In this document: piece by piece, positions 1 through 7,749 of the stretch
How positions within the stretch are numbered: the stretch's first letter is position 1
How the letters are laid out: every line of letters begins with the position of its first letter
Assembly: GCF_009936035.1 (NCBI RefSeq)
Contig: NZ_QWEO01000019.1
Coordinates: 1-46,051 of the forward strand
Reading direction: 5' to 3'
Length of the DNA: 46,051 nt
From: Neglectibacter sp. X58
Lineage (GTDB): Bacteria > Bacillota > Clostridia > Oscillospirales > Acutalibacteraceae
Position numbers and translations under genes: made by a program
Notes under the pieces: generated by a model
Seen by the model: only the letters and a program-made list of their open reading frames with translations
What the model was told of the DNA's origin: nothing
Database searches by the model: none

Positions 1-92
1 CTTTTCCTCTCCTGTCTTTTTTTGATGCTTCCATTCTATCACAATTCCTCTACCTTGTGTAGACACTATCTAATGCAGTTCGGCCAAATAAT

Positions 93-1322
93 GTGCAGCC
101 GTTTCAATTATCCGACTGTATCAAAATCGACTTGGTAAGAAACCAAGTCATTGAGAACATGAGGTCATATCTGCAAAGGAACTTAAAGGACAAGTATTCT
201 GATGAATTTCTCTCAATGATGAGTGTCACAAAGATGGAGTGCAATTTAACAATTAAATGTCTTGGCGATTGTAAGCCAAAAGATGTGATTAGATTATTTG
301 AGAGGTCTTTTGCAAAGGTGACAGTTTATAAGGAAACCGACCCAAATGGAAAAACGCACAAAAAGCCCGAACGTGGAATCACAACAACAACCATCACCCA
401 CGCGGCTCGGCTGCTGTGCGTCCTGGCCCTTGCCATGACCATGACCACCGCCGCCTTTGCCGCCGATCCGCCTGAACCCGCCCAGCCGTCCCCCTGCTAC
501 CCCACCGCCGTCACCCGGAGCGAGGACGGCGGCGAGATCAGGAAGATGTACGACCTGGGGCCGGAGGACGACCCCGCTGGCATCCCCCGTTCCGACTTCG
601 AGCAGGAGGGCTACCACTACACCCTCATTGACCTGCTGAAACAGGAGCTTCCCGCCAACGAGAGCCGACAGCACACCGAAACCGTGTCCGTGCCCAGCCA
701 GAGCAAGGACATGGGCGCTGTGCTGGCCCTCCTGCCGCAGACAAAGGAGTTCATCACCGAGGACGGCCTTGCCGGGACGCTGGCCCTGAAGCTGGATACA
801 GTAAAGGTGGAGGTGGCCGGGTATGGCAGCTCCGCCAGGAGCGTCACCGCCACCCGCACCTACCCCGGCCTTGCCGACCAGGACACGCAGTATATCCCCA
901 AGTCCATCACCGACAACGGCCACTCCCTGACCCTCCAGACCGTTAACTGGCAGACCGAGGGGGACGGCCACTTTACCGCCGTTGCCTCCTACTCCGGCTC
1001 CGCCACCAGCTCCTATGTGAAGGGCTACACCGTCACCGCCGACTATGCGGGCACCGTCAGCCGTATCAACCTGAACAAAATCCGCTATGTGGCGATCTTC
1101 GAGGGCACCGCCCTGGAACCCGCCCCTACCGAGGAACCCGGCGACCCCCCTGACCCCGGCCTGACCGACCCCGCCGACCCCACCGCTCCCGTTGACCCCG
1201 CCGACCCCACCGGCCAGGACACCCCCACCGGCGAGAAGAACAGCGTCCTGCCCGTGGTGGCCATCGTCGTGGTGGTGCTGCTGGGCGGCGGCGTGTTCTA
1301 CTTCATCAAACGCAGGAGGTAA
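93..1322 (+). CDS. Mobile-element surface protein with replaced 5' end (chimeric ORF)
   Basis: From about residue 95 the protein has a signal peptide (hydrophobic run ending TTAAFA), an extracellular beta-rich part, a Pro/Asp/Thr-rich stalk (repeated DPADPT) and a C-terminal membrane segment followed by KRRR. This layout resembles the exported proteins that sit next to sortase genes in clostridial conjugative elements (CD1107-like group; recognition from memory). The first roughly 90 residues do not fit. They are AT-rich, charged, carry no export signal and match nothing I recognise. The composition switches sharply near position 385, just before the signal peptide, so the native start codon seems lost and a foreign 5' piece is fused in frame from a GTG at 93. 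The sortase gene follows 6 bases downstream. Whether the fused ORF is expressed is unknown. Confidence 0.5.
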   Translation: MQPFQLSDCIKIDLVRNQVIENMRSYLQRNLKDKYSDEFLSMMSVTKMECNLTIKCLGDCKPKDVIRLFERSFAKVTVYKETDPNGKTHKKPERGITTTTITHAARLLCVLALAMTMTTAAFAADPPEPAQPSPCYPTAVTRSEDGGEIRKMYDLGPEDDPAGIPRSDFEQEGYHYTLIDLLKQELPANESRQHTETVSVPSQSKDMGAVLALLPQTKEFITEDGLAGTLALKLDTVKVEVAGYGSSARSVTATRTYPGLADQDTQYIPKSITDNGHSLTLQTVNWQTEGDGHFTAVASYSGSATSSYVKGYTVTADYAGTVSRINLNKIRYVAIFEGTALEPAPTEEPGDPPDPGLTDPADPTAPVDPADPTGQDTPTGEKNSVLPVVAIVVVVLLGGGVFYFIKRRR

Positions 1323-1328
1323 TCTACC

Positions 1329-2147
1329 ATGAAGAAACTGACCACGCTTTTTTCCGTTCTGTGCCTGACGCTGGCCCTGACCGTCCCCGCCAGCGCCCTT
1401 GAGTACAATATCGACGGCCCCGGCGACCCAGAGTACGGCAAGTCCACTTCCATCGAGCCGGTGGTCACGGCTGACCGGGGCGAGCTGCCCAATGTGGATG
1501 TGAGCAAGAACGCGGCCCTGATCCCGCCCACGTTCGGAAGCCCCACCGCCTACACCCTGAACACGGGCAACCCCCTGACCCCCAATCTGGCCCCCGGCTA
1601 TATGCTGGGCGAGGGGGCCGTTATCAACGGCAATACCGTCGTGACCGTGGCCCCGCCCGACTTCAACACCATCCCCAGCGGCATCGTGTCCGGCAGCGGC
1701 ACCAACACCGGGGGCACGGCTACACCCACCCCCTCCACCGGCTTCACAGAGATCACATCCGACCTCTACTACCAGGGCGGCTATCTGGCGACCCTGAAAA
1801 TCCCCAGCCTGAATGTGAATGTCAAGGTGTACGAGGGCACAAGCAGCTCCGTCCTGGCGAAAGGGGCGGGCCACTTTGAGGACACCAGCATTTGGGACGG
1901 CAACTGCGCCATCGCCGGTCACAACCGTGGGGCCAACTGCTACTTTGGCGACATCCACACCCTGAATGTGGGCGACACCATCACCCTGACCACCCGGCTG
2001 GGCACCCGCACCTATTCTGTCACCAGCGTGAACAAGATCAGCGAAACCGACAACGCCGTACTGCCGGATGCTGTCCGCTGTTTCCATCATGGCATCATCA
2101 TCTTTGACCTTGAAAGGGTGGCCCTTGAACGGGTGCAGCTCGCTTAA
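1329..2147 (+). pseudogene. Truncated sortase, catalytic Cys region lost
   Basis: The N-terminus is a signal peptide (MKKLTTLFSVLCL, then a cleavage-like ASA). A linker of about 120 residues and then a sortase fold follow: the IPSLNVNVKVYEG strand, the GHFEDTS segment and the catalytic-His motif AGHNRG. The family continues with a TLxTC motif carrying the nucleophilic Cys and then an Arg. Here the homology stops at DNAVL near position 2063, and the last roughly 28 codons are antisense of a ParB-like gene. The protein therefore lacks Cys and Arg and should be inactive. It belongs with the upstream surface protein as a conjugative-element cargo pair. The RBS (caggaggtaatctacc) is intact. Confidence 0.7.
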
Positions 2148-2162
2148 AGGGATTTCTACCAC
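2052..2162 (-). pseudogene. ParB-like N-terminal fragment
   Basis: Read on the minus strand, the 37 codons from a GTG at 2162 give VEIPLSELHPFKGHPF followed by KVKDDDAM and DSIRQYGV. This is the characteristic N-terminal segment of the ParB/Spo0J-type partition proteins carried by conjugative elements. Homology may begin a little further upstream. It ends abruptly at 2052, where the strand becomes antisense to the truncated sortase, so the DNA-binding and dimerisation domains are missing. The remaining long open frame to 294 is only the antisense of the two upstream genes. The junction shares up to 12 bases that encode both proteins' expected residues. Confidence 0.6.
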
Positions 2163-2206
2163 CTTTGCGTGTTCAAGATAATCACCTCGTTTCTTGGTAT
2201 GAAAAA

Positions 2207-2240
2207 AGGGAGAATGTGACCGGAATCAACATTCTCCCTT
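2207..2240 (-). terminator. Rho-independent terminator (minus strand)
   Basis: AAGGGAGAATGT pairs with ACATTCTCCCTT around a 10-base loop. On the minus strand the stem is followed by TTTTTT. It would end transcription from the nitroreductase remnant upstream on that strand. Confidence 0.6.
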
Positions 2241-2399
2241 AGAAACGATATGTGATTGTGCAATAATCTGTCTTTTGTGAGGTTAGCTTTTGAGAGCCAT
2301 CTCGCCGCAAACCCGCATGAATACTGGATTTTTTGCCTGTTTGCTTTCCCTTTCCCCAATAACCTGTGTTCAACGAAATGTATGCCGCAGACATATCGG

Positions 2400-2603
2400 T
2401 CAAGATAAAATCGGCGTATCTTTTCTGGGTGCCGCTTGAGGAATGGAGCCATCAGGATATCCGATAACACAATGGCCAATTCCTTCATAGTCGCCCGTAA
2501 TACCAAGGCTATTTAAGATTGCCTTTCCTTCATCGCTTTCAAATTCTTCTTTCGCTCTATGTATCCAACAGCTCCCAATCCCCAGCGAATGAGCAGCTAC
2601 CAT
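2400..2603 (-). pseudogene. Nitroreductase C-terminal fragment
   Basis: The minus strand encodes VAAHSLGIGSCWIHRA, then GKAILNSLGITGDYEGIGHC and VIGYPDG, ending PRKD. This is the typical C-terminal third of FMN-dependent NfsA/NfnB-like nitroreductases, which also contacts the flavin. The N-terminal two thirds are missing: upstream of about 2609 the DNA becomes the AT-rich fragment on the other strand. The last residues (TPILS) do not match the family, so the 3' end may also be damaged. It is a remnant, not a working enzyme. Confidence 0.65.
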
Positions 2604-2604
2604 T

Positions 2605-3067
2605 AAATTATCTTTATGAAAAATACCCAGACAATCTTATGATTATAGATAAATTATCATCGGTTCTGCTCAAGGCACTTAATAAAGATGCTGCTATGGA
2701 CTGGTTGCAAGAAAGAAAAGATGTTTTAGAACAAACACATTCTGTTTCACCAGATGCACATAAAGCTACTATTGAAAAATTCGGTAAAGAAATTGTGGAT
2801 ATGTTATACAATAGCGCACCGAATATGTATAATTTGTGTAGTGAGCGAGTTGAATTAGTCGCAGGTGAAATTGAAACAAGGGGAAAATTATATAATGATT
2901 TTGAAAGTGCCATTATATTTTATCAGAAAGAAGGAATCGTAGAGGATTCATCTCCTGAGATTAAAGAGTTTAACTCTATTATGGAATTTTTATATCTTGG
3001 TAGAAAGTCACAAAAAGCCGGTAGGTTCAGAGTGCTGCTAAAGCAACCTAAAGCTGCGAAATGGTAA
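2605..3067 (+). pseudogene. AT-rich ORF fragment of unknown origin
   Basis: About 140 residues from LNYLYEKYPDN to LYLGRKSQK form one helical, charged, AT-rich segment that reads as genuine coding sequence. It has no start codon of its own, because the open frame enters from antisense of the nitroreductase remnant. It ends where the IS200-type insertion begins near 3010, the last roughly 19 codons being insertion sequence. I do not recognise the family. The base composition is far more AT-rich than the host genes, which fits a transferred and truncated gene. Confidence 0.35.
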
Positions 3068-3487
3068 AGTTGTCCGTTCTAGTTTTCTCTTCTAAATCCT
3101 GATCCTTGATATACTGCGCTATTACTTCATCTGTCACATTTCCACTGCTTGCTACAAAATATCCTCGTACCCACAAATGCTGTCCCCAAAACTGCTTGTT
3201 CAGTTCCTTATACTCCATCTGCAGCTTGCGTGATGTATTCCCTTTGATATATTGTACCAATTTGCTTGCTGACAGATGCGGCGGTACGGATACCAGAAGG
3301 TGTATATGATCCTTCCCTACACGGCCCGCTATTATTTCTACCTCATCCGCTGTACACACCATCCGTATCAGTTCTCGCGTTCTATTTAGCTATTTTCCCT
3401 ACTATTACTGGTTTCCTATACTTTGTATAGTACAATGTGATATTTTATGTCGTATGTGCAGTGTGACGATTTTCGGTAATTTTCCAT
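3048..3487 (-). pseudogene. tnpA: IS200/IS605-family transposase tnpA, two frameshifts
   Basis: On the minus strand an ATG at 3487 behind a GAGGGGAAAGG site starts MENYRKSSHCTYDIKYHIV, the usual N-terminus of the small HUH single-strand transposase. The frame then shifts to give TKYRKPVIVGKIAK and shifts again to RTRELIRMVCTADEVEIIAG. The rest is intact: the HUH metal motif in KDHIHLL, then QFWGQHLWVRGYF, and a helix with the candidate catalytic Tyr (VIAQYIKDQ). Two frameshifts inactivate it. The palindrome TCGCCTTAAGGCGA at 3564-3577 is probably the element's left-end hairpin. The element interrupts the AT-rich fragment on its other side. Confidence 0.75.
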
Positions 3488-3603
3488 AGCCTTTCCCCTC
3501 AAGTTTAGTATCTCCTTCTTTACCTCTACTAGACCTTTGGCTTCTTCCGTTGACCTAAAGGTTTCGCCTTAAGGCGAGGGTTTTTACCCCATGATACAGA
3601 CAA

Positions 3604-3639
3604 TAAAAACGGCCAGAAACCGCAGTTTCAAGCCGTTTT
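3604..3639 (-). terminator. Terminator of the tRNA-Arg transcript
   Basis: AAAACGGC at the tRNA 3' end pairs with GCCGTTTT, with an inner GAAAC/GTTTC helix. On the minus strand the stem runs into a T-rich tract (GTTTTTATTG). Confidence 0.7.
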
Positions 3640-3715
3640 GGCGCGCTTGACTGGATTCGAACCAGCGGCCCTCAGAGTCGGAGTCTGATACTCTATCCAA
3701 CTGAGCTACAAGCGC
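3639..3715 (-). tRNA. tRNA-Arg (anticodon CCG)
   Basis: The minus strand folds as a full cloverleaf. The acceptor is GCGCTTG/CAAGCGC, the D-arm contains GCTCAGTTGGATAGAGT, the anticodon stem TCAGA/TCTGA closes the loop CTCCGAC, and the T-arm is GCTGG-TTCGAAT-CCAGT. The discriminator is G and CCA is encoded. Anticodon CCG reads CGG (Arg). Mobile-element debris begins directly beyond its 3' end, which suits a tRNA integration hot spot, but I found no duplicated tRNA 3' end in the window. Confidence 0.93.
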
Positions 3716-3823
3716 ATATATCATATTTAAGTTGTATGTCTGTGTTTTCTTTTCACATTTTACCCTATGGAAGCCGCAAAAATTGTCGAAACCTGCTGGA
3801 GGCCACCTCAATTTTGACAGGGA

Positions 3824-4255
3824 TTATTCTTCCTCCATATGGTCGAAGCGGTTGCGCAATGCCTGGAGCACTGCCTCTGCAGAAAGTTCCTTGTCCCGCA
3901 GATAGGCGATAATTTCCCGCTCTTCTGTGGTTAAGTCTCCCACATGCTGGGGGTTGAACCGCTTTTTCCGGGCGCGGTTGGCGGGGACAGAAGAATCAGA
4001 CAAAGTAAGAAGCGCCTCATCCTCCAGAAAGAAGCTGTCCAGCGGTACGCCAAAAATCTTGGCAATCCGGTTTAACGTCATCGGATCCGGCAGCGTTTTG
4101 CCTGTCTCATAATACGTATAAGTAGAACGGTTCATATTTAAGATACTGGCAACTTCCCGCTGTGAAAAGCCCGCCCGCTGGCGCAGCTCCCGGAGGAGGG
4201 TGGCCAAATTGGCTCTTTGGCGGAGCTTGTAGGTTTTGCCTGCCTTCTTTTCCAT
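3824..4255 (-). CDS. XRE-family helix-turn-helix regulator
   Basis: The protein has 143 residues. A Cro/CI-type HTH lies at about residues 12-70 (LRQRAGFSQREVASIL, then NRSTYTYYETGKTLPD and LNRIAKIFGVPLD), which is the DNA-binding domain of cytosolic repressors. The C-terminal half is charged and helical with no recognisable effector domain. I chose the ATG at 4255 because GGGAG lies 6 bases upstream; an in-frame ATG at 4312 would add 19 residues but has no good site. A TATAAT box at 4348-4353 and two inverted half-sites flank the start, suggesting autorepression. Its targets are not visible. It could regulate the flanking mobile element or host genes. Confidence 0.8.
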   Translation of the reverse strand: MEKKAGKTYKLRQRANLATLLRELRQRAGFSQREVASILNMNRSTYTYYETGKTLPDPMTLNRIAKIFGVPLDSFFLEDEALLTLSDSSVPANRARKKRFNPQHVGDLTTEEREIIAYLRDKELSAEAVLQALRNRFDHMEEE

Positions 4256-4268
4256 GCCGCGCTCCCTT

Positions 4269-4367
4269 TTCCGTAAAGATGATGCCAGACCCTTTGCCTG
4301 CCCATACACCAAAACAGCATACCCGCTTTTTCTTTGCGGTACGACATATTATAACGTGTTTACGGAA
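4269..4367. promoter_or_regulatory. Candidate operator pair and promoter of the XRE gene
   Basis: TTCCGTAAA at 4269-4277 and its exact inverse TTTACGGAA at 4359-4367 flank the minus-strand -10 box TATAAT (4348-4353). The distal half-site overlaps the -35/spacer region and the proximal one lies just before the RBS. This is the expected arrangement for an autoregulating repressor, possibly by looping. No good -35 hexamer is present. Inference from symmetry only. Confidence 0.35.
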
Positions 4368-4466
4368 AAAAAGCCAGCATTTTTTAAAAATTTATATAAA
4401 TCGTGAAAAATTATCACCATCATACATCTGCTTTCTGGCAATGAAACTAAGCGGGGCAGGGAACTT

Positions 4467-4568
4467 TATAGTAAATGCACTTAAAAATCGGTATAGCCTG
4501 ATTTTCAAACATGCGGCCTTGCCGCTGGTTCAAAAAGACTGCTGCCTTTTTTGAACTGCGTGACTATA
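4467..4568 (-). repeat. MITE-like repeat family 1, copy 1
   Basis: A 102-bp intergenic element runs from TATAGTAAATGCACTT to its degenerate inverse ending ACTATA. Its reverse complement aligns along its whole length with 16185-16289 (for example the shared blocks TTTTTGAACCAG and GCAAGGCCGC). The terminal inverted repeats are roughly TATAGTnAAnGCAnTT. It encodes nothing and sits between the XRE gene and the murT promoter. Confidence 0.75.
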
Positions 4569-4581
4569 CCCCCCCTCCGGC

Positions 4582-4610
4582 TTGACTATCCCCCCGGGAT
4601 CGTGTACAAT
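4582..4610 (+). promoter_or_regulatory. Sigma-A promoter of the murT operon
   Basis: TTGACT (4582-4587), a 17-base spacer and TACAAT (4605-4610) lie 33 bases before the TTG start of murT. The repeat copy ends 13 bases upstream of the -35 box. Confidence 0.7.
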
Positions 4611-4642
4611 GTTTTCACAAATATCTAAAGGGGGCCATTGCC

Positions 4643-6022
4643 TTGAAGCGCACCTTCCGCTTTTATTTTGCCTTATTTTTTGCTAAATGCACTGCTTTAG
4701 TCCTAAAACTTATCGGACGCAAAGGCACCTCCATGCCCGGCTCCTGGGCCATTATCCTGTGCCCGGACTTTTTAGGCCGCATGCCATTGCCGGAGCAGGT
4801 GGTGCTGGTTGCCGGCACCAACGGCAAAACCACTGTTTCAAACCTGGTGGAAGATATCCTGACAAAAAACGGGGTGGAATATCTCTGCAACCGGGACGGG
4901 GCCAATGTAAACACTGGCATCGCCTCCTCCCTTATCGCGGACAGCACCCTTTTCGGGCGGCCCCGGCACAAGCTGGCCATCTTTGAGTTTGACGAGCGCT
5001 CCGCCCCCCTTATCCTGCCCTATATCAAGCCCCAGGCCTTCCTGTGTACCAACCTCTGCCGGGACGCGCTGGATCGCAACGCCAACGTGGACTTTATTGT
5101 GAAGCTTTTAAACGACAACCTATGGGACGGCGCCAAGCTGGTGGTAAACGGGGACGACCTGATTGCCAGCCATCTGGCCCCGGGCAACAAGCGGGTGTGC
5201 TTCGGCATAAGCGAGCTGCCTCGGGACAGGGAAGCCCGGCCCAACCTGGTGCGGGACATTGTGGCCTGCCCCCAGTGCGACACGCCCCTCCAGTATGATT
5301 TCCTGCGGTATAACCACATTGGCCGGGCCAAGTGCCCCCAGTGCGGCTGGGGCACCTTCCCCATAGACTATGACTGCACCCAGGTGGATATGGATTCCAT
5401 GCGCTTCACCCTGCAAACCCCGGAAGGGGAGGAGTCATACCGCCTGCCCGGGGAAAACATCACCGACCTTTACAACACTGTCACTGCCGTCTCCTTCCTG
5501 CGGGACTGGGGCCTCAGCTACCAGCAGGTGTCCTCCGCATTGGAGCAGGTGGAGCTGGCCCGCTCCCGCTATGATGTGGAGGAAGTGGGGGGGAAGGAAA
5601 TCATCTTCTGCCTGGCAAAGGGCCAAAGCCCTATTGCCAGCTCCCGGGTGTTCGATTTCATCACCCAGCGGGGAGGCTCTGCCGCCATCATCCTTTTAAA
5701 CTATGACAGCCACGATCAGGCCCATTCCTCGGAGAATATGGGCTGGATTTATGAGGTGGACTATGAATTTTTGCGGGATGGATGCGTGAAGCAGCTTATC
5801 CCTACAGGCAACCGCTGCTATGACTACCAGGTACGCGCCCTTTTGGCGGGCATGGAGCCAGAGCGGGTATGCGCTGCCCCCAAGCCGGAGGAAGCCGCCG
5901 CCCTAGTAGATTTGGATAAGGTGGACAAGGTGTATATCCTCCACGCGGTGTTCACCGTGGGAGACGCCCGGCGTGCCCGGGAGGAGCTTATCAGGCGGAT
6001 AAACGGAAAGGAGGTGGGGTAA
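4643..6022 (+). CDS. murT: MurT-like Mur ligase family protein (DUF1727)
   Basis: MurT is the ligase half of the cytoplasmic enzyme that amidates the D-Glu of lipid II. It has a Mur-ligase ATP-binding core: P-loop AGTNGKTTVSN near residues 57-67, then FEFDE and the TNLCRDALDR motif. A four-Cys zinc ribbon (CPQC...CPQC) is inserted in the middle domain, and a C-terminal DUF1727 domain is present. At 459 residues the length is normal. The start is a TTG at 4643 with AAAGGGGG upstream; no ATG fits as well. The C-terminal loop that in known MurT contributes an acidic residue to the GatD active site reads NYDSHDQAHSSENMGW here and diverges from the signature I remember. The gatD homologue follows after 1 base and has lost its catalytic residues, so the pair may be a paralogue with another job. 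Confidence 0.85.
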   Translation: MKRTFRFYFALFFAKCTALVLKLIGRKGTSMPGSWAIILCPDFLGRMPLPEQVVLVAGTNGKTTVSNLVEDILTKNGVEYLCNRDGANVNTGIASSLIADSTLFGRPRHKLAIFEFDERSAPLILPYIKPQAFLCTNLCRDALDRNANVDFIVKLLNDNLWDGAKLVVNGDDLIASHLAPGNKRVCFGISELPRDREARPNLVRDIVACPQCDTPLQYDFLRYNHIGRAKCPQCGWGTFPIDYDCTQVDMDSMRFTLQTPEGEESYRLPGENITDLYNTVTAVSFLRDWGLSYQQVSSALEQVELARSRYDVEEVGGKEIIFCLAKGQSPIASSRVFDFITQRGGSAAIILLNYDSHDQAHSSENMGWIYEVDYEFLRDGCVKQLIPTGNRCYDYQVRALLAGMEPERVCAAPKPEEAAALVDLDKVDKVYILHAVFTVGDARRAREELIRRINGKEVG

Positions 6023-6023
6023 G

Positions 6024-6815
6024 ATGAAAATTGAAATCCTGTTTCCGGAATATGCCAACCTGTTTGGCGACATGGGCAACATCCTGTACCTGAAGGCCTG
6101 CCTGCCCCAGGCGGAATTCATCGAAACTGCCATGAACGACGCCCCCCGCTTCCTGTCGGAGCCTGTAGATCTCATCTATATGGGTCCCATGTCAGAAGCC
6201 GCCCAGGAGAAAATCATTGCCCGGCTTATGCCTTGCAAGGAAAAAATGCAGGAGCTGATAGAGGCCGGCACCTGCTTCCTCTTTACAGGGAACGCGGTGG
6301 AAACGCTCTACCAGGAGATCGAGGACGGGAACAGGAAAATCCCGGGTCTGGGGCTTTTCCCCTTTACTGCCAGGCGCTCTTACCTCCACCGCCACAACTC
6401 CAACTTTTTGGGGGACATGGACGGCATTTCCATTCTGGGCTGCAAATCCCAGTTCACCATGGCCTATGGGGACAACTCCAAGAATTATTTCGCCAAAGCA
6501 GAGCGGGGCATAGGGCTGAACCGGGACACGCCCCTGGAGGGCATCCGCCAGAACAACTTCATCGGCACCAACCTCATCGGCCCCCTGCTGGTGATGAACC
6601 CGCCCTTTACCCGCTGGCTGCTGGACGCTATGGGCGCGAAAGGCGTGCCTTTGGCCTATAAAGACGCTATGGAGCAGGCCTATGCCCAGCGCCTGAAGGA
6701 GTTTCAGGATCCGGCTGTGCGCATGGAAAAAGAAGGGGACACAAACCAGCTAAGGATTGATTTTTCCCCGAAATCTTGGTATAATTATCTAAAGTCAAAA
6801 ATGCGCCGGGGATAA
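6024..6815 (+). CDS. GatD-like class I amidotransferase homologue without catalytic Cys/His
   Basis: GatD normally hydrolyses glutamine and passes ammonia to MurT. The family fold is clear: ILFPEYANLFGDMGNILYL at the N-terminus, a central GLGLFPFTA stretch and GTNLIGPLLVMNP. In the GatD sequences I remember, the nucleophile elbow is ICGGYQ and the catalytic His lies in TYLHGP. Here those positions read FTGNAV and TNLIGP, so both Cys and His are replaced. The GGG oxyanion segment has also become GPM. A glutaminase activity is therefore unlikely. The protein may be a structural partner of the adjacent MurT homologue. Length is 263 residues. An AAAGGAGGTGGGG site overlaps the end of murT, indicating translational coupling. 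Confidence 0.8.
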   Translation: MKIEILFPEYANLFGDMGNILYLKACLPQAEFIETAMNDAPRFLSEPVDLIYMGPMSEAAQEKIIARLMPCKEKMQELIEAGTCFLFTGNAVETLYQEIEDGNRKIPGLGLFPFTARRSYLHRHNSNFLGDMDGISILGCKSQFTMAYGDNSKNYFAKAERGIGLNRDTPLEGIRQNNFIGTNLIGPLLVMNPPFTRWLLDAMGAKGVPLAYKDAMEQAYAQRLKEFQDPAVRMEKEGDTNQLRIDFSPKSWYNYLKSKMRRG

Positions 6816-6845
6816 TCCCGGACCCAAAAGAAAGGATGTATTCCC

Positions 6846-7667
6846 ATGAAAACCTTACCCGTTGCCGTGCAGGTTTACTCCGTCCGTGATGACGCTGAGA
6901 AGGATTTTGCCGGCACTATGAAAAAAATCAAGGAAATCGGCTATGACGGCGTGGAGCTTGCCGGGCTGTACGGCAAGGAGCCTGCTGAAATCAAGGCTGC
7001 TATTGAGGCTGCGGGCCTGGAGGCCGTTTCCGCCCACGTCCCCTTTCAGGAGTTGGTGGCGGACATGGAGGGCACCATCCAGAAATATGTGGAAATCGGC
7101 GTGAAATATATTGCCATCCCTTATCTCATGGAGGAGGATCGCCCCGGCACCCCCAAGTTTGAGGGCAATGTGAAGCTCTTTGAGGAAATCGGCAAGGCCT
7201 GCAAGGCCCATGGCATCCAGACCCTGTATCACAACCACGACTTTGAGTTCATCAAAATGCCTGACGGCCGCTATGCCTTGGATTATATCTACGACACCAT
7301 CCCCGCCGACATCCTGCAAACGGAGATCGACACCTGCTGGGTAAACGTTGCTGGGGAAAACCCCGCTGCGTACATCAAGAAGTATGCAAACCGCGCCCCT
7401 GTTGTCCACCTGAAGGACTTCTACAAGGAGGGCAAGCCCGCCAATATGTACCAGCTTATCGGCACCGACGTGGAGGAGCAGGAGAGCCATGGCTTCTTCG
7501 AGTTCCGCCCTGTGGGCAGCGGCATGCAGGACTTCCCCCCCATCCTGGAGGCAAGCGTGGAAGCCGGTGCCAACTGGGTAGTGGTAGAGCAGGATCAGTC
7601 CAACGGCCGCACCCCCATGGAAGCCATCACCATGAGCCGTGAATATTTAAAGTCCCTGGGCTGGTAA
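6846..7667 (+). CDS. Sugar phosphate isomerase/epimerase-like TIM barrel
   Basis: The 273-residue protein matches the xylose-isomerase-like TIM-barrel family (AP endonuclease 2 superfamily), whose members isomerise or epimerise sugars using a divalent metal. Visible features are the N-terminal barrel strand AVQVYSVRDDAE, a HVP strand, the TLYHNHDFEF motif (metal/substrate site), TEIDTCWV, VVHLKDF and the C-terminal VVEQD acidic strand. No signal peptide is present, so it is cytosolic. An AGAAAGGATG site precedes the ATG. It is 30 bases downstream of the gatD homologue and may be co-transcribed. The substrate cannot be read from the sequence. Confidence 0.8.
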   Translation: MKTLPVAVQVYSVRDDAEKDFAGTMKKIKEIGYDGVELAGLYGKEPAEIKAAIEAAGLEAVSAHVPFQELVADMEGTIQKYVEIGVKYIAIPYLMEEDRPGTPKFEGNVKLFEEIGKACKAHGIQTLYHNHDFEFIKMPDGRYALDYIYDTIPADILQTEIDTCWVNVAGENPAAYIKKYANRAPVVHLKDFYKEGKPANMYQLIGTDVEEQESHGFFEFRPVGSGMQDFPPILEASVEAGANWVVVEQDQSNGRTPMEAITMSREYLKSLGW

Positions 7668-7688
7668 ATTTTTTTACCGCAGCAGCTT

Positions 7689-7733
7689 AAAAAACCCCCT
7701 GGAAGCTTTCCGGAAAGCTTCCAGGGGGTTTTT
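7689..7733. terminator. Bidirectional terminator
   Basis: A near-perfect palindrome has arms CCCCCTGGAAGCTTTC and GAAAGCTTCCAGGGGG around CG, with A- and T-tracts on either side. It separates the convergent isomerase gene and rnf operon and can serve both. Confidence 0.9.
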
Positions 7734-7749
7734 CTGTATGGGGAAGGGA

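Noticed and set aside
294-2162. A 622-codon minus-strand frame
   Set aside because: Only the first 37 or so codons look like a protein (ParB). The rest is low-complexity Gly/His/Val reading antisense to the surface protein and sortase genes.
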